The position numbers were made by a program, and so were the translations under genes. The notes under the pieces are model-generated. The model saw only the letters and a program-made list of their open reading frames with translations, was not told the origin of the DNA and did no database searches. Shown here piece after piece: positions 44,301 to 58,600 of a DNA stretch of 64,000 nt (positions are counted from its first letter, which is position 1; each line of letters starts with the position of its first letter). This stretch comes from Vigna angularis (Eukaryota; Streptophyta; Magnoliopsida; Fabales; Fabaceae), in assembly GCF_016808095.1 (NCBI RefSeq), contig NC_068974.1:32596825-32660824 (forward strand). The letters are read 5' to 3'.

Positions 44301-47300
44301 TTTAATAATAAATGATATGCTAATATATATAAATTTTTTTATATTTATTTGATATTAATATTTTCTATATTTTATATTTTATTTTTAAAGTATAAAAATT
44401 TAATTTGTCATGATTATTTTATCTTTTAAAGTATGTGTCAAATAAATATAAATATTTTTCATCATATTATTATCATTATTTATTAGTTTGTCAAAAAAAT
44501 ATTTTAATATAAATTTTTTAATAATAGTTTAATATATTATACATATTATGTTTTATTAGTTTATGTAATGTAAGGATCGATCGGGACGGTCAATCATACA
44601 GAAAAATCAATTCTTATTTATATCGAATGGTGAAATTCTAATGCTACAACCGTCTGATACAATGATCTTATTTTATGATGAGCAAATAAAATCTTGTTTA
44701 AAAGACATTGGGCTGTAATTGGGTAAGTCTTAATCAAAGACCCACTTCTAAACCTATAAATATAGAAGTAAAGTAGAAAGGTAAGTGATGATATTTATTG
44801 AGCATTTAAAATTTAATTGTGATAGTCGCTCAATAATATAAAATTAACTTTAGCATTAGAGTGTCTTTAACAACTACTTGGATTTGAACTGAACTAGGAG
44901 GAAACAAATATACTAGAAGGAGAGAAAAAACCAAATTAATAAACATTGTGAAAGTGTGATTCTTAACTAAGTACCGAAACAAATTATTATTTATTTATTA
45001 TCTTATTAACATACTCTAAATTTAATATAAGAAAATAATTTATGTATTGCATTAAAATATTGGAAAAAATCAAAGCATTATTGCCCTAAATAAATAGAGT
45101 AAATACAAGGATGAAGTTATGGGGATGGTGGTGAATGTGGTTGAGAACGAGGCATAACATAAGAGTTCAGAAAAGAGAGCGAGAAAAGAAGCATTATTTG
45201 CACACTGCGTGGAGGGGGGCCAGGGCCAGTTGCAGACTCTTTTTCTGTTTTTTATTTCAGTAATCCCAGTTTGCCACGTGTCGCATCTCATGACACCTTT
45301 GTCTCAGCCCAATTACCCTCCGACAACCTTCCTCAACTGCACAAAGGGACACTCATTACATTACATCCCAAACAACATTTTCAATCACAAAATAAAATAA
45401 AATAAATCCTAATGCTTTGTAAGGTTCAATCACACAATACACATGGCAGCAATAAATAATGCTCTTTTACTTTTATTTTTAGTTTTAATATTCAGACACT
45501 ATTTACAATTATTATATGATCTGTTTTATCACACGCAAAAAAGTCACTATTTTTTAATTTTTTAATTTTGTTTAAATTTATGATTTTAAATATTATTTAA
45601 TATATACATTAGATCAACTTAAAACACTTAAAACAATTTCTACACATTATAAATCACAATTTAAACAAATCACAATTGACTCATAAACAAACCTTAAATC
45701 TTCACTTAAAAACACTTGTTTTTCTAGATTTTTATCTATTAAAACTCTTAAAAATGAACCAAAAACAATTCAAACTCAAATTATTAACTATTTACCAGCC
45801 CAACATTAAATTTATGGTTATTTGAAATTATAGACAAGTTTGAAATGACCTAAAAATAGCTCACAAACATCAATTATAGTTCCAAAATCACTTTTATAAA
45901 AATTTACCTACCAAAATTTCAATTTAAATCGAAAACCAACTCATCAACACTCTCTATTTACTATTATCAACACTCTAACAGATTTGTACCTCTCAAGACT
46001 CTAAAACAACATCATTCAAAGTTCAAAGGAGTACCAATTCACAATCATTCATCAATAATCCAACTTCACGCGTCATATACAATTATTACCAAATAATCAT
46101 CTCAAATAATAACATTCAATCAAACATCATTCTCACAACCTGGCAAACATAATTTCATACTTTTTAACATAAAATAAAACAAATATTAGCTTCCTTTATA
46201 GGACAGAAGACCAAACTGTTCTAAAAATCCTAAAACAATTTCAACTTACAACAGAACCTATTTACTCTTACGAACCACAAAAACACGATCAGAGTTATCC
46301 GTTAAAACTACTAATTAACATAAAATCTTATAGAAAACTCAAATATCACGTGCAAAACAAAGGTAGCTAGCATGTAAGGAAAACAAAACTGATTAAATAA
46401 AGGAATAGAAAACCAACTTACTCTGAGAAAATGACTTTTAGACTTAAAGATCATGTTAATCAATCAGGTAGTCTCTGATCTTCAAGTAGATGAATAAGAG
46501 ATGAGATCTCTTAAAGAGAAGTTAGAAAGATATAAAAAAGTAATTTTTTGAAATATAGGATATTTTAAAATAATGAAATTCTTCTTTACAAAATTATTTA
46601 TATCAAAACCATCTAATATTAAAATAAACTGAGTCTCGTTATTTTTAAACCATTATTATTTCTAAAATACCAATTTTTTTCTCTTTACATCAAATAATAA
46701 AATAAAAAAATATTAATACAAATTGAAATATATATTAATCATAAATAAGAAACAAAAATATCTTGAAATATTTGAGAAATGTAATAAGTTAAAACTTAAA
46801 GACTTTAAAATAAAAGAAAATAAAAAAAATGTAATGACTATATTAGTATATGAAAAACCACTTAAAATAAAAGAAAAAATAAAAAAAGAATTGATTATAA
46901 CTTAATAAATAACTAATGAGTTTTTTTTCTATACAAAATTACAAGTTATTTTAAAAAATTAACTCATTAAATATTATTTTTAATATCAATAAAATTAGAC
47001 ATTAATAATAACTCAATTAAATTTTATTTCCAAAAGATAAAATATAATTAATTTAATAAAAGTATATTAATACTATAAAAGTTAAGTTTTTTTCTAAAAT
47101 ATAATTTTATCACTAATTTAACAGAGTATATTAACACTAAATAATATGTGTTGACTTTTTTTTTCTTAAACATAATTTTATAATTAATTTAATAATAAAT
47201 ATTAATACTGATTTGTTTAGACTTTTATTTTTTTAAGGTCTAAAACGAATGTGTTGCGTCATATTTAAATAATTGTTGTCTTCAAATTATGATCTTTAAA

Positions 47301-47319
47301 TAATTATTTGTGTTATTGT

Positions 47320-47371
<52 letters not shown>

Positions 47372-47636
47372 TTTAAAAATTTATGAACCAAAATTAAATA
47401 AGATCGGGAATGAGAAGAAGAAAAAACCATCCCTGTTGTTACCTTCTCTCTCCAACAAAAGGTAATAATTTTAATAATTTTGAAAAAACTTAACAAATAA
47501 AGGTTTTATTGCCCAGAATGTTTTTCCAGTTCTCTTTCCCTGCAAAGACTCACAAAGCGTAGATTTCACCCACAACTCTATCGATAAAACCGTTGCGCTG
47601 AGAAAAATAAAATAAAAGTTTCTTCTTTCTGCTCCC
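44301..47636. other. Intergenic sequence with possible old LTR fragments
   Basis: No gene seen. From about 45420 to 46640 the A/C-rich sequence resembles in layout the block at 7915-10520 (long A/C-rich part, then GCTTCCTT, then a purine-rich end) and may be an old LTR fragment. An (AT)n tract lies at 47326-47368. Frames such as 45070-45291 look like chance. Confidence 0.45.
47326..47368. repeat. (AT)n microsatellite, 43 bp
   Basis: An uninterrupted run about 270 bp upstream of the gene at 47637. Confidence 0.95.
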
Positions 47637-48317
47637 ATGGCTTCTTTGTGCCGCGGCTATTCGAAGACCCAAATGTGCTTCTTCAAGATTCTCCACATAA
47701 TCTCGTCCACTCCAACCTCTACAGAACAGCGAGAACAACAACAAGAACCCTTTCCCAGCAAAGGGGTTGGCATCGATTTGAATATCAGATTCTCTTCCCT
47801 CACGGAATCAGAATCTTCTAGAACCGACAGCGCCTCCGCCACGCTTCAAAACAGCATCGAAGAAGAGCAAGAAGAAGGGTTTCCAGATAAGAGCTTTCAA
47901 CTTTCAGAGAAACTTGACCACAACCAAAATCTTAACAACGAAGTTAACGACGTTCAAACAGCGTCTTTTCAGGAATGCGATAGTAATTTTCTCGATTTGC
48001 TTATAGAAGCGGCGAGAGTCGTCTCTGGAAAAGACGAGTCCGACTCGGAGGAAGAGAGGGGACTCGGTACTGAGTCAACGACTCAGACAGCAAATCAAGA
48101 GAAACGGAAAGAAAGGTGGGTGGTTGTTGATATATACGGCGACGTTTTGGAGGAGAGAGAACCGGTGGTCCGGTCCAAGCGAGGGAGGAACCAAGCGTTG
48201 CCGTACCGGTTCAGAGAGTCGGTGGTCGAACCGTTGAAACGCGCCACTCGTTCTCAGAGACCGTCGTCAACCTCACACCTTACAAAACGACTTCTTAGGT
48301 CGTCATCCACAACGTAA
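47637..48317 (+). CDS. Plant protein of unknown function, 226 aa
   Basis: I do not recognise a named family. The start has a good plant context (CCATGGCT). The protein is hydrophilic, acidic in the middle (EEEQEEGF, DESDSEEE) and basic at the end (KRGRNQALPYRFRESVVEPL, then LKRATRSQR). GIDLNIRFSS at residues 43-52 contains DLN, a form of EAR repressor motif. FLDLLIEAARVVSG at about 118-131 is a likely amphipathic helix, and WVVVDIYGDVLEE at about 161-173 a likely beta-rich conserved block. There is no signal peptide or membrane segment. The basic end could be a nuclear localisation signal. Codon use and GC are clearly raised against the flanks, which supports a real gene. Single exon as far as seen. 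A nuclear regulatory role is possible but inferred from weak motifs only. Confidence 0.75.
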   Translation: MASLCRGYSKTQMCFFKILHIISSTPTSTEQREQQQEPFPSKGVGIDLNIRFSSLTESESSRTDSASATLQNSIEEEQEEGFPDKSFQLSEKLDHNQNLNNEVNDVQTASFQECDSNFLDLLIEAARVVSGKDESDSEEERGLGTESTTQTANQEKRKERWVVVDIYGDVLEEREPVVRSKRGRNQALPYRFRESVVEPLKRATRSQRPSSTSHLTKRLLRSSSTT

Positions 48318-51300
48318 AACGGTAAACCTCATTATTCTTTTTTTATTATTTATTTATTTATCACTATTATTATTATAATAGCTAGGTTGTCGTCGGAAAA
48401 GTCTGCGTTACGTAAGGTAAAAAAAAGTGCTTCTGGCGAAAACGACCATCGTTTTGAGGTTTTCTTTTATTATTAAAAAAATTAAGCCATGCTTACTCTG
48501 CATCGAAAATAGGAATGAAAGAGTTGCTAAAGTGGAAAATGGTAGGCATAGGCTTCGCATGTTGTCGTGATGCTTCGTAGAGCCAAATTATGGTACTAAA
48601 AGAGTTGCAGATTATAAATAATTGTGCATCATCACATCTCATCGTGATATTATTTCTCATGACACGACATTACATTGTAAAGGACAATGATAAACATGAA
48701 GAAGAAAAAAATAACGTTAGTGTGTTTGTTTTGAAGCATGAATGGATGGTTTATGTTTCAGTGATGGTTCTTCCGGAAGCCCGTTTGCAGCTACGATATG
48801 GAAGTGATTTTGGAAATCTGATAAAAACAGGGGAGACAGAGAAACAGTGGTGGGAAAATGCATGTGTTTAAGTCATTGGAATTTTATAGTTCTATTTATT
48901 TGATCTGCGAGAACAATGTATGTTGTCGGGTTCAAAGTTCACACATGTAAAGAAAGTAAGGTAGAAAGGTTTTTATTGTTTTGGGTTACTGTGTTAGAAC
49001 TTACAAGGTACGATCTTTCAAGCTGCCATAACTTCTGATTTTGAACACTGCGAACTGTGTAGTTTAGGGAATTGAATTCGATTCAATGGTCTCTGCATGT
49101 GATGTGATGTGACAGAAAAATGGGGCTATGATTTATTTCTCTCTTTGGCTGGTGGGTGTTGCTTCGATTTACATTTTCTTCTTCTGTCTTTCTCCCATAA
49201 AAATCATAACCTTATAAATAGTAATTTTTATCTTTTGCTATTTCATTTATTTTATTTTTTTTATTTTTTAATTAAATATGGTCGTAATTTTTAAATTTAA
49301 ATGCAAAATTAAAATTTATTATTATTTTAACTTTGGATATATTTTAAATTTTAAATCAAATAAATATAATTTTTTTAATTTAGTAATGTTATTCTTTTTT
49401 AATTATTGGATAACATTTCAAAATAACATAAATAATGTAAACTATTTAAATATTAGTTAAAATAACTTAATTTAATATATTAAAAATATTTATTGTGGTT
49501 GAATTAAGATGATTATATTTATTTATTTATAAAGTTTTGAGATTAAATTATATCAAAATTTAGAATATATATGAATTTTAATTTTGTGTAAAAATTTATG
49601 ACAAAATATATTTAATTATAATTTAATTGAGTTTTTATTCTTAAAAAATATTTAAAATGACATTAATTTTATTTAAAAAATATCGCATGCCAAAATCTAA
49701 ATATGTCATAAATCAAAATATAATATAAATCTATCGTGTGCCAAAAGAAAATTGAATTATTTTATACTTTAAATATTTTTAATTTTGATAATAACATCTT
49801 TCAAATGACATAAGAGAGCCACGAATTCTTTTTAAAAAGTATAAATTTAATAAAAAAAATATATATCAAACCTAAAATATAATTTGAAATATAATAATGA
49901 TTGATTGGTGACTTAAACTTTGAATTGGGTAAATTAATGAAAATTAGCGATGTGTTTTATGTGGATGATTTAATGATGATTCTGAAGGCAAACACTGTGA
50001 GATATAATAAACTTGGAAATGTAAATGATAGCGAAAAGATTCTTGACAACGTTCTAAACAGGACAAGATATTTTAAGGTAAATAAACTACATCATAGAAC
50101 CATGCATGCTCAATTTTTTGCTATGTTTTTCTGATACCCATTCATGGCAACTTTCCCTTTTGTGTGTTGAGAAGCAAACACTTTGAAATTTCTATTTCTT
50201 TTCCATTCCTTCCATCCTTATCTTTTGTCATGCCACCATCATTTACACTATCAACGCATATTTTTCCTTTTCTCTGTCACCATTCATGGCTTAGCTCATC
50301 ATGACTCACTCTTTTCAGCAAATTTTTGTTATGCATTAATCACTGTGGCAGCCACCACGTTATCTTCTCTGCATTTGCATATATTACTATACTCTTCAAT
50401 ACCATGTGCTTTGTCTTTATTTTTTAAATGTTATCATTCTTACATAAATTTATTCCATCCTCCATTTATATTTATGGTTATATAAAATAATACTCTTTCT
50501 TTTATATTGTTTATTTATTAATAAGAGATCTTATATCAAAAGCAAATTTATAAAGATTTAACTTAAAACAAACAATATTTTACTATGAAGATATATGTGT
50601 TAACCTTCATACTGTATTCGTTAAAAATCAATAATTTTATGTTTTGTTAATTATAAATTCGTTCACATCCATCAACTTAAAAAATATAGAGTATTTAAAA
50701 CATGTAATTTGGAAAAAAATATTTTTTTATATCTAAATTATGTAAAATATTATATTTTGTTTTTTAATTAAACGAGAAAAATATTTTATATACTTTTTAT
50801 AAATTATAGAAATGAAATAGTTATATAATTTGTTTTAGAAATGAAACACACATTTTAAAAGTAATATGATAATAGAAAAGATTTTGAGCCTTATTCAAAT
50901 TTAGTTTCCGAAATTACATGAATTTAAATATAGTTCTTGAAATTTAAGAGTAACAATGTTGGATACATAGGTTTGATTTCTTAAATGCCCTATTGACACA
51001 CACGTATTGATCTATTGGTGACAATTGGTTAAATTTTGTGAAATTTTATGTAGTTCTTGAATATACACATCATTATAACTTTAGTTTTTGAAATTGTCTC
51101 TTATATTGAAGATTTTTGGTCAATTTAGTCACTACATGAAATAAAAAAAAACATAAGACAAGCCAAAGATTCACATTAAAACCCACATGGTAGACCACTC
51201 ACAGGAATCTTTTTAATAATGTCATTTTCGTTGTTCACCTTCCTCTACTTTATAAAAGTAAATGACCATCGAGCCCTATTTTTTTGTAGATTCAACAAGA

Positions 51301-52946
51301 ATTATGGAATGTAGGACCTTTTGCATCAAGAACACAGGAAAAAAATTGTTTCACATAAAAAAACAACAGTCATAAAAAAAATAACTTTTGTATTTATAAA
51401 CATGGAGTTAGGTTTAATATCGATTAAATAAGTATTTTTTTAAATAAGACATTTTTAGCCTTGGATTCAAAATTAGGGTTTATAATTTTTCTATAAATAT
51501 TATAAAAATAGAATCTACTATGGAAAGAATTATATGACTGTTATTTCTCTTAATTTTATGTTTTAGCTATAAAAGTTGAGACAATTTGTTATTTTGAATT
51601 TGTTTTTCTAAACAATAACTGTCCAAATATTAAATAATAATTGACTTGTAGTTAAAATATTTCAAGACGATTGAAATAATCTTTTTGATAAAAGTTTTGA
51701 CTACAGTATGAGTTAATTGGATGTACACTTCTTTCCATCATGAAATTGTAAAGATAGAAATTGAGACTCTTTGTTACACGAATTTGTGCTGGACCTATTA
51801 ATTTGATTTTCTGATTCGAACCACAAGCACACCGGTCGGCCCAATAAACTATGTAAACATTGCTCCCTCCACCATCATCCTTTTCTCCCTCCATCTCCCC
51901 AATTTATTTAATTTTCAAAACTATCTTTCTGTTAAAATTTATTTACTTTTACCATTTAGAAATTTTTAAAATATTTCAAAACCCTAATTTTACCTCACTT
52001 ATTCACTTGCGCGGACTCCACCCCCACCACTACATCTTTCACAAATTCTCTCTTCTCTTTCCATTTCCGTTTGAGTTTTTCTTCTTCCTTCTCTCCCTTT
52101 TCCGTTCATTCTTCTCTTTCAATATCCAAGGTACTCCACAGTGGGTTGTCCATAACTTCTGTCAGTGGGTCCTCCGCAGTCAAGGTACTTGCTCCCCTTT
52201 TTCCTTTATATCATGATGGGTAACTTCATCTTTAACCCTCATTTTAAGATTTGTTTGTCATGTTTAGTGCTTGTTATTGTAATTCAACATTGTATATCAA
52301 ATGTTCCAAAAGTCACTGCAAGTTAGCTTATCTTGGGTTTTGTTCTAAATCAAATCATGCAACTTCTGCATGAAGAGGTCATGCGGAGGGCAGGCCAAGG
52401 ATTAATATCATGGGTATTTCCAAAGTGTCTACTCAAGCTGATGTTCATTAGTATTCTGATGTTGGTGAGAGGAAACTTCTTCCATTTACTCTTTCTTTTG
52501 TTGTAGCACCTACATTTTTTCTTTGTTTCCATCTCAAGTTGTTGATGGAGCAGTCTGCAACTCATATTAGCTTTTCTGATCATGCACCAGAGTTTGACTA
52601 GGAAGACCCTAGTTTGGGAACCAATGGTGTACCAGCACCAATGGTTGCTCAAACCAGAATTATGAAATTATCCCGAGGAAAGATATTGAGATTTTTTCCA
52701 ATGGTGCTGCAAGTGATGGAGGGTCTTGTAATGACTCAGATCATCCCTCTACCTTTAGTTATCAAATTCTCTCTCAAAAGTACTAGAACATTGGTCCTAC
52801 CAGTTTTGGTACTTTCATTCCCATTTTTCTGAGAGGCTTGGCATAACTCACTTACCTGAATGACAATCACACCATATGGAGCAAGTGTTAGGCTCTTTAC
52901 CTTTGAGTTCTTTAATTTGTCAAGATAAGGACATTTGTTTTACCTT
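48318..52946. other. Intergenic sequence; possible gene relic at 52380-52950
   Basis: The first 600 bp are probably the 3' UTR and flank of the preceding gene. Further on nothing is supported until about 51990-52200, a C/T-rich stretch like a 5' UTR. Then at 52660-52920 there is a frame that reads like coding sequence (DIEIFSNGAASDGGSCNDSD) but is cut by stops. It may be a decayed gene or retrocopy; I cannot name it. Confidence 0.4.
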
Positions 52947-53056
52947 CAACGGATGTTGACATCCGCTGACAGATGTTGACATCCGCTGACACCGCTGACA
53001 CCGCTGACACCGCTGACAGATGCTCACATCCGCTGACGGATGCTCACATCCGTTTA
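52947..53056. repeat. Minisatellite with palindromic GGATGTTGACATCC units
   Basis: Alternation of (G)GATG(T/C)T(G/C)ACATCC and CGCTGACA(C). Three to four tandem CCGCTGACA nonamers sit in the centre, flanked by the inverted-repeat words GGATGTTGACATCC or GATGCTCACATC. The outer copies end TTTAAGG/CCTTCAAC-like, so the whole block is roughly symmetrical. Confidence 0.82.
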
Positions 53057-56000
53057 AGGTAACCGATTTTTTTTCTAGGGTTTGTTACGCACCTGCACGA
53101 ACTCTCTACATTACACTTTCACCATTTTCACCACTGCACTTTCAAGCACCACCACCAAGACCAAAGACCGTTGGATTAGTTGCTTGCACCACCACCAACC
53201 TTTGCAATCTCTCACTAAGCACACCACGGAATGAAACTCCACCACACTCTCACAAAATAATGGAACAATGCAACAGGATAGGCAGAGGAAGAACTTGAAC
53301 GCTAAAGAGAAAGAAGAGCTTCTGTGATTGTCGTCGCTGCATGCATTCAGGGACTATAGAAATAAAGTTTTTAAATTAATTAAAAAAAATTCTAAATGGT
53401 AAAAATAAAAAAGTTTTAATCTAAAAATAAAATTGAAATTAAAACAATTTGGGGAGGTGGAGGAAAATGGTGTGGTGGTAGAGAGCAACACCCATTGAGC
53501 AGGTTCCTCGCGCACTTAATAAATTTCTTCCTGCACCCCTTAAAAGAAGAAACTTTCTATTTTATCCTTTTTGAATCGTGTAATTTGGAAGTCAATCCAA
53601 AAGTTATTTGACTTGCATATTATATAATTCAAAATTTAATGTTAGTTTTTGAATTATATAATTTGAAATTTAATTTTACTTCTCTGTTACACTATTTAAA
53701 AGTTACAAAATAATATTTCTCTTATATGGGAATGCAGAAAAAATATATGGAGGTGCAGAAAGCAGTTACCCAAACAATGCTGATTGAGCTAGCCGGCCCA
53801 ATAAAAGATAGATATCTTGAGTTTTTTCATGAAGTATTTAGGACAGCTAAAATCTTAAATTTATGCTAGAAAATAAGTTGCTTTCTTCGTTATAAAAGTT
53901 TTTTGGTTATGATTTTGAAAAAAAAATCTTTTTCATTCAGTTTTATATACACTCATGTAATTGTTTTTATTGTGAAATAACGTTAGTAAATTTTAAACTA
54001 CTTTTGAGCAGAATTATCTATAAAATTGTAATTATAATTTAATATAAAAAAAGATATTATATCTGTTTGGAGAAATTTCTCTATAAGCATTAAACAAAAA
54101 CAACGAGAAGAAAAAAATGCATATAATATTTTTATAGTGCCATACTTAATCTTATTTTTAAATGTTAATTTTGTTTTCAAATGTTATTGTTTCTCTCTAT
54201 GTATGTTTAATTAAACAATTATTATATGAAACTTCGAATTTGAATATGAATATTTGATGATAGAGGAGAAAAATAGATTTCATTGCTCTTAAATTTTCTT
54301 TTCATGATTATATTTTTCATTTCATCAATAGAAAAATGTACTACCTATTGCAATGATGAATCGATTTGTTTGTTTTTATTTTTTTAATAGAACAAAAAAA
54401 TTACTCAATACATGTTTGTTTGATATGTTTTATTTTAAAAAATGATTTTTTTTAAAATATCTTATATTATTTTTAAATAATGTATTTTACATTATTTCAT
54501 CAAAAAGACTTATTTTTAGTTTAATAAAACTTGTCATTAAACTTTGGTGCTGCCATAGATGACTCCATAAGTGGACACTGCAATGGAATGTTTGCAGTGG
54601 ACAAGTCCAATTTGAAGTACGTTTCACTTATTTTAAAAAAAAAAAACACTGAAAACCTTAGTCTTTATCTAATTTTGTTAATTTTATTACATGTTTTTTC
54701 TCCATTCATTTTGAAATAAATCTCATTCATAATACTATGATGGTTGCCATTGCCAACTTTAAGAAAAGGTCTTTATCAATAATAAATAATCCATTAATTT
54801 AAAATTTGAAAAAAAAATGACAATGTTTAATGTGCTTCACCAACATCTTATAAAATGACAAAAAGAATAAAAGTAAATAAGTTAAGAAATAATTGCACTG
54901 AATTTTCTCATCTTACACTTTATAAAGCATGTCTCACTTCTCTCTCATCAAAGGAGGAACTGGTCAATATTTCATTAATGTGTAGGAGATTATACTCCAT
55001 CTAGTTTTCTATCACCTACTTCGATAAATCTCTATTAGAAATATTTTTAATTTTAGATAAACAGTTAGTTCAACATAATAACTCTTGATATATTTTATTT
55101 TTAACACAATAATAAAATAATTATAATTTTAATATAAAATTTTAATTATGTTGATTTTGTTTGAAATTCATTTAATATTGAGATAATTGAATATATGTTT
55201 GTATCTAGTATAATTATCTCATCTATTTATTAAAGAGAAACTTAATGTTAATATGTAATTAATTTTGAAGGTAATTTTTAACTTTTACTTTTCTGTTTTA
55301 TAAATTTCAAATCCTTAATAGTTTATTCAAGATTAATTTTATATTATTGCTAATTTTTTCTTCAATAAATACATGTGATAATCATTGAAAATCAAATATA
55401 TGTTCAACTATGTTAATGATTAATGAAATTGAAATAAAACTAACATAATTGAAGTTTTTTTTTATCAAAAACTAGTTTTTTTTATCGTAATAAAAATAAT
55501 GTTAATATTTGTTCTGCTAAACCAATTATTTACTTGTAATTTTTATCGTATTCATAAATTCATACATTACTAATTATTTGGCTAACAATAGATTCATTGT
55601 ACATGTACATGATCATAGTTTATAACCGATATAAAGAATCTTTTAATTTTATATAATTTTTCTTGAATAATTTTTTTTGACAAACCCTTTTACTGTTTCT
55701 TTTACCTTCCTATAACTTTACCCGTTTTCAAACTAATATAATAAAAACGAGAATAAGTCATGGAAGAAGGTGAAAAAATTTAAAAATTGAATTTTTATGA
55801 GAAAGAAGAAAGAAGTGAAGATTAAAAGATAATCGTATATATACACCATTAAAGAGTGATTAATATAAAGAGATATTTGAAATGATTTTGTAGTTTCTTT
55901 TTTAATAAAGGTTAATTATGATTGTAAACTAATAATTTTTATCTTAATAAAATAGAAATTAAATTTTATTTTAAAAACTAATATGTATATGTTACATACT

Positions 56001-58429
56001 TCATCGTGTTATTCAATTCCTTGTACTTCTATTTATTGTTACAAAACCCTTTTTCATGCCCTTTTATACCCTTCACGAAATTAATTTTTCAATATATTTT
56101 TTGGGCGAAAATTGTATTTCAAGAATTTACTTGGATGAATTTTTTTCATAATTCTTTTTAGAAGGAAAATGAAATTAAATGCTATGTCAACTAAAACTTA
56201 TGTTCAAGTAAGTTAAAAAAAAGTTTAAAAGGAAACATATACAAATCATTTTGAACATAAATTAATTCTAGCTTGAGAAAAAAAAAACTAATTTCAATTA
56301 TTTCTCCCCAAACCTAGTGGTGGAGTTGTTCCGAACATAGGAAAACATGCATGTTGGATGCATGCATTAATTCTTAATGAATCTAAGTGTTTTGAAATGT
56401 TTGCTTATTGTATTAGTGTTGCTGTCGGTCTGAAAAGTAAAGTAACAGCATTGATGGTAAGTGTAGGAAGAATGACTCTCCTACCCACATATCACATTTT
56501 TTTGTCGATTCCAAAAGAAGAGTCAAAACCAAAAGAATTAGGAAAATTTCTTTTTAACATTTTTTTATAACAATTTATGTGATAGTTTTTTATTGGTCCG
56601 TTTTAAATATACGAACTAATAAAATAATGACACATGATTTGTTATAAAAAAATTGTTAAAATATCATGATTAAACAAACCATAAAGAAAGGAAATAGTTT
56701 TCACGATAATCTTTACAAGTGAGTTTAGGTAACCATGTTGAAGTATAGTAATGAAGCATGAAGGTCCACTTGTCACATCTCAAAGCCATCCCTAATGGTT
56801 GGACATAGCATACACTATGATCCCAAATAATGTAGGAGGGAGAAGGATTCATTCAACACCACATCCATGTGGAATGAAAATGACCTCACATTACACTTTG
56901 TAACAAAATCAATCTTTTGAATTATTAAATGGGTTACTTGTGTCTTTTAATTAAAAAGTACTTTTTGAGGAAAAAAATAGTAAATTTAGTTATTTTTATT
57001 CTAATTTTCTATGATTTATACCGTTTTTCTTAAAATTGTCTTTTTTTTAATTGACCATCTCTTTCTACCTAATTAAAAAGAAATAGAGTTTATAACTTTT
57101 GTAATCCAAAGTGCATCAATTGATATTTTTAGAGTTTATTATTATGTATTTTTAACTTTAGAGATTAAAATTTTGTTATGGTTTTGTTCTTTGAAAAGTA
57201 GAAGAAAAAATAAATATTTAAATTGTTTTAGACTCGACTTTTAATAAGCTGTATGAGACTATTGTGTATGATAGGAACAATAACATTTATGATTTTACTA
57301 AAAAATTTAATAAAAAGATTTTATGAAAATAATTAAAAATAGTGGAAAATTTTGAAAAAAAGAATTATATATAGATAGGAAGGGAGTATTTTAATAATTT
57401 TATATTGAAATATAGATATTGATACTTTTATCAATAATGACAAAAAGGTAAGTTAGAGCAATAAAAAAGAGAGAAAAAAATTATGAAAGATTGAGATGAG
57501 CGAAGAGAGAAGGAGGTAGTATTAGAAATTAATGAAGGAAAATGATAAGTATACACTTTTAAATCTTTCCACACTTATTGAATACTTAAAAATATTAATA
57601 TTTTAATTTGTCTACTTGATTTTATCTGTAAATATTTGGTACTTTGTAAGAATTTTTTTTTTGGTGTTAAATAGGTGTGGAATTAAAAATGTGATGTTTG
57701 TTTATCATCATCCGTAGTAGTTTTTCTTCTTTCTTTTTTTTTTCTGTTTTGAATTTTGGAATTCATGAATTTAAATAATTTTTTTTGTCTATGTTTAAAA
57801 TTCTCTTAAAAATTATCCAAGAAGTGTATTTTATTACAAGTATTTTTCAATTTTCTAAAAATTTTATAAAAAATAAATATTAATTCAAGCATAAGTTACA
57901 GTCTTTTAATACAACAGAATTAAATAATGCAATAGGAATTCCTCTTTCGTAAGTAAAATTTTGATATTGAGATTCACATATTTTCTATAAAATATAATAT
58001 AAACTTTTGTTTGACATTGTGACTATTATTATCAGTTGAAAAGTGTCAAATTGATAGATTATGAATACAAGAATATTTAAGTTCGATCAATAACTTGAAT
58101 CAATCCACAAACGTTTATAAATCTAATAAATTTATTTCAAGACATTATGAAAAGAAATCAAACTACAACCTTAAAACATTATATTAGTTAATTTAGTGAG
58201 TGATTAAAAAATAATTAATAATTTTGATAACTTGAAAAACATGTGCACCCTTGGACAAAAAAATAATAATAATTGGTTCTTTTGATGATTCGATAGGCTT
58301 TATGGGTCTTTTGCACCCCACCCTTATTGTCCCATGCATAACAATCATCACAACTTCACAACCACCTTTGAATTAATTGTTCATCCTTGTTTCTTGCGAA
58401 CCAAAAAGACTTACATTAATTTTTATAAG
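53057..58429. other. AT-rich intergenic sequence
   Basis: No gene supported. Frames at 53020-53298, 54531-54719 and 56358-56570 have no recognisable domain. Confidence 0.6.
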
Positions 58430-58600
58430 GATAATAATATTTTAACAGTATTTTTTTTGACAATATTTTAATATTATTTACGTGTTATGTGATTGATTCA
58501 AAATTACTCTACAATCAATAATAATAATCATAAACACCAACATAGACCAATCAAAAGAATTGTCAAAAGAATGTTGTCAAAGAATGAAACCAATTTTTTA
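58430..58600. mobile_element. Possible second MITE-like element
   Basis: ATAATATTTTAACAGTATTT with TTTTGACAATATTTT at the left is echoed, inverted, by AAAAGAATTGTCAAAAGAAT at the right. The interior shares words with 3147-3321 (a tract like TTATGTGATTGATTCAAAAT against TTGTTATTGATCGAAAATTA; CAATCAATAATAATAATCAT against CAATTAATAATTATAAACAT). It is probably a diverged member of the same family. Confidence 0.5.
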
